Shown here piece after piece: positions 60,430 to 64,000 of a stretch of DNA of 64,000 nt. The stretch is taken from positions 6,215,001 to 6,279,000 of the forward strand of contig NZ_ASHX02000001.1 of NCBI RefSeq assembly GCF_000478605.2. The letters are read 5' to 3'. Made by a program: the position numbers and the translations under genes. The DNA is from Streptomyces thermolilacinus SPC6 (lineage in GTDB: Bacteria; Actinomycetota; Actinomycetes; Streptomycetales; Streptomycetaceae). The notes beneath the pieces are model-generated. The model did not search any database and was not told where the DNA came from. It saw nothing but the letters and a program-made list of their open reading frames with translations. Each line of letters starts with the position of its first letter. Within the stretch, counting starts at the first letter, position 1.

Positions 60430-60451
60430 CTCCCACGGCCCGCCGTGGGAG
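60430..60451. other. Perfect hairpin in the VOC/DUF6056 divergent gap
   Basis: CTCCCACGG (60430-60438) and CCGTGGGAG (60443-60451) form a 9-bp stem with a 4-base loop, in the 281-base gap upstream of both divergent genes. It is not downstream of any gene, so it is likelier a regulatory or mRNA leader structure than a terminator. Confidence 0.55.
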
Positions 60452-60475
60452 GGCGAGACGTCGCGCCCCGCTCCC

Positions 60476-60536
60476 GGCGGATCGGCGGAACGGCGGATCG
60501 GTGGATCGGCGGAACGGCGGAACGGCGGAACGGCGG
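60476..60536. repeat. Octamer tandem repeat, 7.6 copies
   Basis: Units GGCGGATC or GGCGGAAC (one GGTGGATC) repeat head to tail: GATC, GAAC, GATC, GATC-variant, then three GAAC copies and a partial. It starts 120 bases upstream of the DUF6056 start and is not coding. Confidence 0.85.
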
Positions 60537-60595
60537 CGCCGGAAAACCCCTCTACGGTGTCGATCAGTGGTTTCCCCCGAAAGGCAGTGGTGAGA

Positions 60596-62038
60596 ATGGC
60601 CGTCGGCGCGCCCCGCGTCACCGACCCCGACGACGAGGAGACGCGGCACGGCGACGGCCCGCGCCCCGCCCGGTCAGCCGTCACGGCGGGTGTCCTCGCC
60701 CTCGCGGCCCTTCCCCTCGCCCTGCTCGCGGCGGCCTCCGCCCTCGGCTGGTACGTCAGGCCGTCGGCGGACGAGTGGTGCTTCCTCCCGCAGGTCCGCG
60801 ACCACGGCATCGCCGGGATCGTCGAGCAGTTCTACGCGACCGACAACGGCCGCCTCGCCAACGGCCTCCTCGTCGGGCTGTACGCGAAGTTCCCGGTCGC
60901 GGGCCACCAGGCGTACGCCGCCGTCAGCGCCGTGATCATGCTGGGCCTCCTGTGGGCCCTCACCGCGCTGCTGCTGCGCCGCACCGGCCTGCGGGCCCCG
61001 CGCGGCACGGCGCTCCTGGCCGCCGCCATGACCGGCGCGGTCTTCCTGCTCGCCACCCCCAACACGTACAAGACCTTCTACTGGCCCGCCGCCTCGGTCT
61101 CCCACACGCTGGCGCCGGTCCTGGCGGCGGGGGTGGTGGCGGGCGTGTTCATGGGCACGCTGTCGGAGGAGGCGTCGGTCGTCGCCCTCGTCGTGCTCGG
61201 CGCCGCCGCGGTCCTCGCGCCGTGGACCTTCGCACCGAGAGTCCGCCGCACCGTGCGGATCTGGGCCCTCACGGGCACGGCGGGCGTCGCCGCGGGCACG
61301 CTGCTGCTGGTCACGTCGCCCGGCTCGCGCAACCGCCGCGAGCGCTACGACGCCGAGACCGTGTCCATGCTCGCCCCGGACTCCCTCCTCACGTCCCTCA
61401 AGCTGTTCGTCCGCATCCTGGAGACCGTCCTCACGACCTGGACCTACGCGGGTGCCGTCGCCGCCGGTGTCCTGCTGGGCCTGCTGGTGCGCCGCCGCCC
61501 CGCCGCCGGGCCCGCCGTCCTGCTGCCGTACCGGCCGCTGCGGCTGCTGGCCTTCGGCGCCCTGGCGTTCCTGGTCTCCGGCTACCTCTGCACGGTGATC
61601 ACGTACCCGGTGTTCGGCACCCGGGTCCTCACCACGGAACGCACCTGGAACGACTACCTGCTGCTGTACGTCCTGCTGCTGCTCGCCGCCGGGGCCTTCG
61701 CCGGGCGCGCGGTGCGCCGCGCCGCCCGCCCGGCGAGGGTCCGGTACGGGGTCGCGGCCGCCTGCGCCGCCGTGTGCGCCGCGACCGTGGCCGGTCTCGC
61801 CGTGCCGCTGTACGACCTGGGCGGCGACATGCGGGCCCGCGCCGAGCGGTGGGACCGGCAGGACCGGTCCCTGCGGGAGCGGGCCGAGAGCGGCGCCAGG
61901 ACCGCCCCGTACACGCCGAACAGCGTCAGCCGCATGCTGGAACCGTTCGGCGGGGGCGGCAAGCGGCAGTGGCCCGCCCGCTGCGTCGCCGACTACTACC
62001 ACCTGGACCAGGTCACCCACGGGCACCGGATTCCCTAG
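60596..62038 (+). CDS. DUF6056 family polytopic membrane protein
   Basis: A 480-residue protein with about 10 transmembrane helices. The first luminal loop (WYVRPSADEWCFLPQVRDHGIAGIVEQFYATDNGRLANGLLVGLY) carries Asp/Glu residues in the position of the catalytic acid of GT-C type glycosyltransferases, and NTYKTFYWPAASVSHTLAPV matches DUF6056. A lipid-linked-sugar glycosyltransferase role is likely by fold but unproven. The convergent GtrB-like gene may supply its polyprenyl sugar. ATG at 60596; a GTG at 60590 with AAAGG 5 bases upstream is an alternative. Confidence 0.85.
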   Translation: MAVGAPRVTDPDDEETRHGDGPRPARSAVTAGVLALAALPLALLAAASALGWYVRPSADEWCFLPQVRDHGIAGIVEQFYATDNGRLANGLLVGLYAKFPVAGHQAYAAVSAVIMLGLLWALTALLLRRTGLRAPRGTALLAAAMTGAVFLLATPNTYKTFYWPAASVSHTLAPVLAAGVVAGVFMGTLSEEASVVALVVLGAAAVLAPWTFAPRVRRTVRIWALTGTAGVAAGTLLLVTSPGSRNRRERYDAETVSMLAPDSLLTSLKLFVRILETVLTTWTYAGAVAAGVLLGLLVRRRPAAGPAVLLPYRPLRLLAFGALAFLVSGYLCTVITYPVFGTRVLTTERTWNDYLLLYVLLLLAAGAFAGRAVRRAARPARVRYGVAAACAAVCAATVAGLAVPLYDLGGDMRARAERWDRQDRSLRERAESGARTAPYTPNSVSRMLEPFGGGGKRQWPARCVADYYHLDQVTHGHRIP

Positions 62039-62042
62039 GGGC

Positions 62043-62079
62043 CCGGGCCCCTGAGGCATGCCAGGCTCCAGGGGCCCGG
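62043..62079. terminator. Bidirectional hairpin between DUF6056 and glycosyltransferase genes
   Basis: CCGGGCCCCTG (62043-62053) and CAGGGGCCCGG (62069-62079) form a perfect 11-bp stem, 5 bases after one stop and 9 bases before the other. Confidence 0.8.
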
Positions 62080-62087
62080 CCAGCGGG

Positions 62088-63062
62088 TCAGGGGCGGCCC
62101 GCCCGGGCGGGGGAGCGGCCCGCGGCGGGACGGCCCGGCGCGTCCCGCTCGGTCTCCCGCACCACGTAGTGGGGGCGCCGCTTCGACTCGTGGTAGATCC
62201 GCCCCACGTACTCGCCGATCACCCCGAGCGTCGCCAGCTGCACCCCGCTCAGCCCGACGATCGCCGTGATCAGCGTCGCGTAGCCGGGCGTGTCCACCCC
62301 GTTGAGCAGCGCGTTCGCCACGATCCACAGCGCGTAGGCGAGCGCCGACAGGAACAGCCACAGACCCGTGTGGACGGCGAGGCGCAGGGGGCGGCTGTTG
62401 AACGACAGCAGCCCGTCGATGCCGTAGTTGAGCAGCCGCCTGCCGCCCCACTTCGACGCGCCCGCCGCCCGCGCCACGTTCTCGTAGCGGAAGCTCACCG
62501 TGTCGAAACCGATCCAGGAGAACAGGCCCTTGGAGAACCGGTTGCTCTCCGGCAGCGACAGCACCGCCTCCACGGCGCGCCGCGAGAGCAGCCGGAAGTC
62601 CCCGGCGCCGTCGGCGATCTCCACCTCCATGAACCGGCGCACCAGCCGGTAGTAGGCCCGGCTGAACGCCTTGCGGACCGCGCCCTCGCCGGACCGGTCC
62701 CGCTGCGCCACCACCTGGTCGTAGCCGTGCTGGCGCAGCTCCAGCATGCGCGGCAGGAGCTCCGGCGGGTGCTGGAGGTCGGCGTCCATCAGGACCACCG
62801 ACGCGCCCCGCGACATGCGCATCCCGGCGAGCATCGCGGGCTCCTTGCCGAAGTTCCGGCTGAACGAGGTGTACCGGACGCGCGCGTCGGCCCGGGCCAG
62901 TTCCCGCAGCCGCTCCACGGTCCCGTCGCGGCTGCCGTCGTCCACGTAGCAGATCTCGAAGTCGGCACCCGTGGGCTCCAGCGCCGCCACCACCGCCGCG
63001 TGGAAGTCGCCGATCACCTCGCTCTCGTCGAGACACGGGACGACGACCGAGACATCCACCAT
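62088..63062 (-). CDS. GtrB-like family 2 glycosyltransferase (polyprenyl-phosphate sugar synthase)
   Basis: A 324-residue membrane-bound GT2 enzyme. The GT-A domain shows VVVPCLDES, the metal-binding MDADLQHPPELLPRM and QRDRSGEG, followed by two C-terminal helices (LRLAVHTGLWLFLSALAYALWIV and LITAIVGLSGVQLATLGVIGEYVGRIYHESKRRP). The ending IGEYVGRIY.E.K.RP is diagnostic of GtrB/DPM1-like enzymes that attach a sugar to undecaprenyl phosphate. ATG at 63062. Confidence 0.93.
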   Translation of the reverse strand: MVDVSVVVPCLDESEVIGDFHAAVVAALEPTGADFEICYVDDGSRDGTVERLRELARADARVRYTSFSRNFGKEPAMLAGMRMSRGASVVLMDADLQHPPELLPRMLELRQHGYDQVVAQRDRSGEGAVRKAFSRAYYRLVRRFMEVEIADGAGDFRLLSRRAVEAVLSLPESNRFSKGLFSWIGFDTVSFRYENVARAAGASKWGGRRLLNYGIDGLLSFNSRPLRLAVHTGLWLFLSALAYALWIVANALLNGVDTPGYATLITAIVGLSGVQLATLGVIGEYVGRIYHESKRRPHYVVRETERDAPGRPAAGRSPARAGRP

Positions 63063-63374
63063 TGCTGACCCACTCCATGCACCCGTTGCGGGACGCCCCT
63101 CCGGTACCCGCCGCACACGGAAGATGCCGACCCGGCCGCCGAGGTTGCCTCCACCTCGCTACCAGCCCCGCACGCCCCGCGGCCGCCCGCCACCGCGGCG
63201 GTCCGTACGGGTGGCGCCGTACGGAACCGCGACCGGGACCGGCGGCGGCCGTACGGCGGGTACGAAACGGCCCCGGCCCCCCGACAGGGGGACCGGGGCC
63301 GGGTATCGGCGCTCACGGTGTCCGCACGGGACGGCGACGGGTGGATCATCCGTCGGCCGCCCGCGCGGCCCTCC
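63063..63374. other. 312-base gap, mostly upstream region of the glycosyltransferase gene
   Basis: No gene is seen. A terminator hairpin for the rodlin-like gene lies at 63269-63300; the remainder is presumably promoter sequence of the glycosyltransferase gene. Confidence 0.5.
63269..63300 (-). terminator. Hairpin downstream of the rodlin-like gene
   Basis: GGCCCCGG followed by CCCCC pairs with GGGGG and CCGGGGCC (ending at 63300), with one bulged A and a short loop. It lies about 75 bases after the minus-strand stop. Confidence 0.7.
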
Positions 63375-63584
63375 TCACCGCAGCGCCCGCAGAAGGGCCT
63401 CCTCGCGCTCCGTCGAACGGAGCGGCGCGTCGGCGTCCTCGGTGCCGGTGTTGCCGTACGACTGCACGGAGAAGTTGCCGTTCTTCGTGCTCACGTTGTC
63501 GTCGCCCACGGCGGCCGCCACGGGCGCGCACACGCCCACCGCCGCCGCCGCGACACCGGCTGCCGCCAGAACCTTCTTGATCAT
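63375..63584 (-). CDS. Short rodlin-like secreted peptide
   Basis: A 69-residue precursor. The signal peptide (MIKKVLAAAGVAAAAVGVCAPVAA) and the start of the mature part (VGDDNVSTKNGNFSVQSYGNTGTEDADAPL) resemble rodlins RdlA/RdlB, whose mature forms start with GDDN and contain NGN..SFGNS and a DMSPQL-like turn. Rodlins are about 130 residues, so roughly the C-terminal half is missing: a charged tail (REEALLRALR) follows the first motif. It may be a truncated rodlin or a natural short paralog. The ATG at 63584 has TAAGGAAG upstream, so it is probably expressed. Confidence 0.75.
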   Translation of the reverse strand: MIKKVLAAAGVAAAAVGVCAPVAAAVGDDNVSTKNGNFSVQSYGNTGTEDADAPLRSTEREEALLRALR

Positions 63585-63603
63585 GGTTCTTCCTTACGTG
63601 ATC

Positions 63604-63652
63604 GGGAACCCGGTCCCCGGGTCTCCCCTGATCAACCGGAGACCGGGTTCCC
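63604..63652 (-). terminator. Strong hairpin downstream of the protease gene
   Basis: GGGAACCCGGTC (63604-63615) and GACCGGGTTCCC (63641-63652) form a perfect 12-bp stem. It begins 49 bases after the protease stop. Confidence 0.8.
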
Positions 63653-63701
63653 CGTCACGGGGCGGGACGGACGGCGCGTCCCGCATTCATCCGTTCGGCC
63701 C

Positions 63702-64000
63702 CTACGGGAGGTTCACGAACGGCGCCAGGAACGCCCGGGCACCGGGCGCGTCCAGGCGGTAGGCCACATTGGTCGCGTAGCACGGGCCGTCGCCGGTGAT
63801 GGTCGTCGCCACCAGCGTCCGCTTCCCGTCCAGCTCGGCGAAGTTCGGGCCGCCCGAGTCGCCGTAGCAGGCCCCGCCGTTCCCCTGCGGCGCGGTCATC
63901 TGGAGCCGCACCCACGCGCCGTTGAGCGCGTTGTACGTCACGGGCGCCTTCAGCCGCACGCCGCCGCCCGGGTGGGTGTGGCCGCCCGGACCGCGCTGCG
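63702..64000 (-). CDS. Trypsin-like serine protease, 3' end (partial)
   Basis: The last ~99 residues of a chymotrypsin-fold (S1) protease. The catalytic serine motif GDSGGP is visible in ACYGDSGGPNFAEL, followed by TLVATTITGDGPCYATNVAYRLD (substrate-pocket strand with the conserved second Cys) and a final helix. The frame stays open to the window edge (QRGPGGHTHPGGGVRL upstream of the GTG at 63959), so the gene continues beyond 64000; His and Asp of the triad are outside. Probably secreted, but the N-terminus is not visible. Confidence 0.88.
   Translation of the reverse strand, partial: QRGPGGHTHPGGGVRLKAPVTYNALNGAWVRLQMTAPQGNGGACYGDSGGPNFAELDGKRTLVATTITGDGPCYATNVAYRLDAPGARAFLAPFVNLP

Overview
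The window is chromosomal DNA from a high-GC actinomycete, almost certainly a Streptomyces. It carries a full-length geosmin synthase, a rodlin-like surface peptide, an NsdA-like TPR regulator, several PP2C/SpoIIE phosphatases and Hanks kinases, an ECF sigma factor of the SigE family, and dense GC-rich coding with many GTG starts. There is no phage, plasmid, insertion sequence or CRISPR signature.

Layout. (1) 61-4830: a minus-strand cassette made of a double-FHA ABC exporter, an SH3-like protein with five EPTR repeats and a Ser/Thr kinase, probably one phospho-signalling unit. (2) 4942-12248: stress and metabolic genes (general-stress SDR, GNAT, YihY/BrkB protein, succinate-semialdehyde-type dehydrogenase, glutathionyl-hydroquinone reductase-like protein) and two divergent regulators. 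(3) 12564-16997: PHP hydrolase, SpoIIE phosphatase, PucR-type regulator. (4) 17140-32757: a polysaccharide locus. A LacI regulator faces a long minus-strand unit of lipoprotein, two permeases, GH74, GH42, GH95 and a phosphatase, and a GH3 gene diverges from the lipoprotein gene. Four near-identical palindromes (core TCGAAGCGCTTC) lie only upstream of the regulator and in the lipoprotein/GH3 divergent region. The enzyme set (endo-xyloglucanase, beta-galactosidase, alpha-fucosidase, beta-glucosidase) suggests fucosylated xyloglucan as substrate. (5) 33062-34302: sigma factor and membrane partner. (6) 34363-44185: FAD/Rieske oxidoreductase, a DUF6480 gene with an 11-codon leader, a kinase-TPR fusion, a small secreted two-cysteine peptide, arylamine N-acetyltransferase, serine hydrolase and Ca2+/H+ antiporter. 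(7) 44242-49823: Ntn acylase, phenylacetate-CoA ligase, YnfA protein, small proteins. (8) 49929-53129: two frameshifted genes flanking an aberrant minus-strand tRNA, then geosmin synthase. (9) 53399-64000: phosphotransferase, NsdA-like regulator, PAS-PP2C phosphatase, epimerase, VOC protein, DUF6056 membrane protein with a convergent GtrB-like glycosyltransferase, a truncated rodlin-like peptide and the 3' end of a trypsin-like protease.

The most notable items are the EPTR-repeat/FHA/kinase cassette, the four-operator xyloglucan regulon, the tRNA-like gene with an abnormal anticodon arm, the leader peptide translationally coupled to the DUF6480 gene beside a helical-phase decamer repeat array, and a shortened rodlin. 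All assignments come from reading the sequence and motifs; no database search was run.
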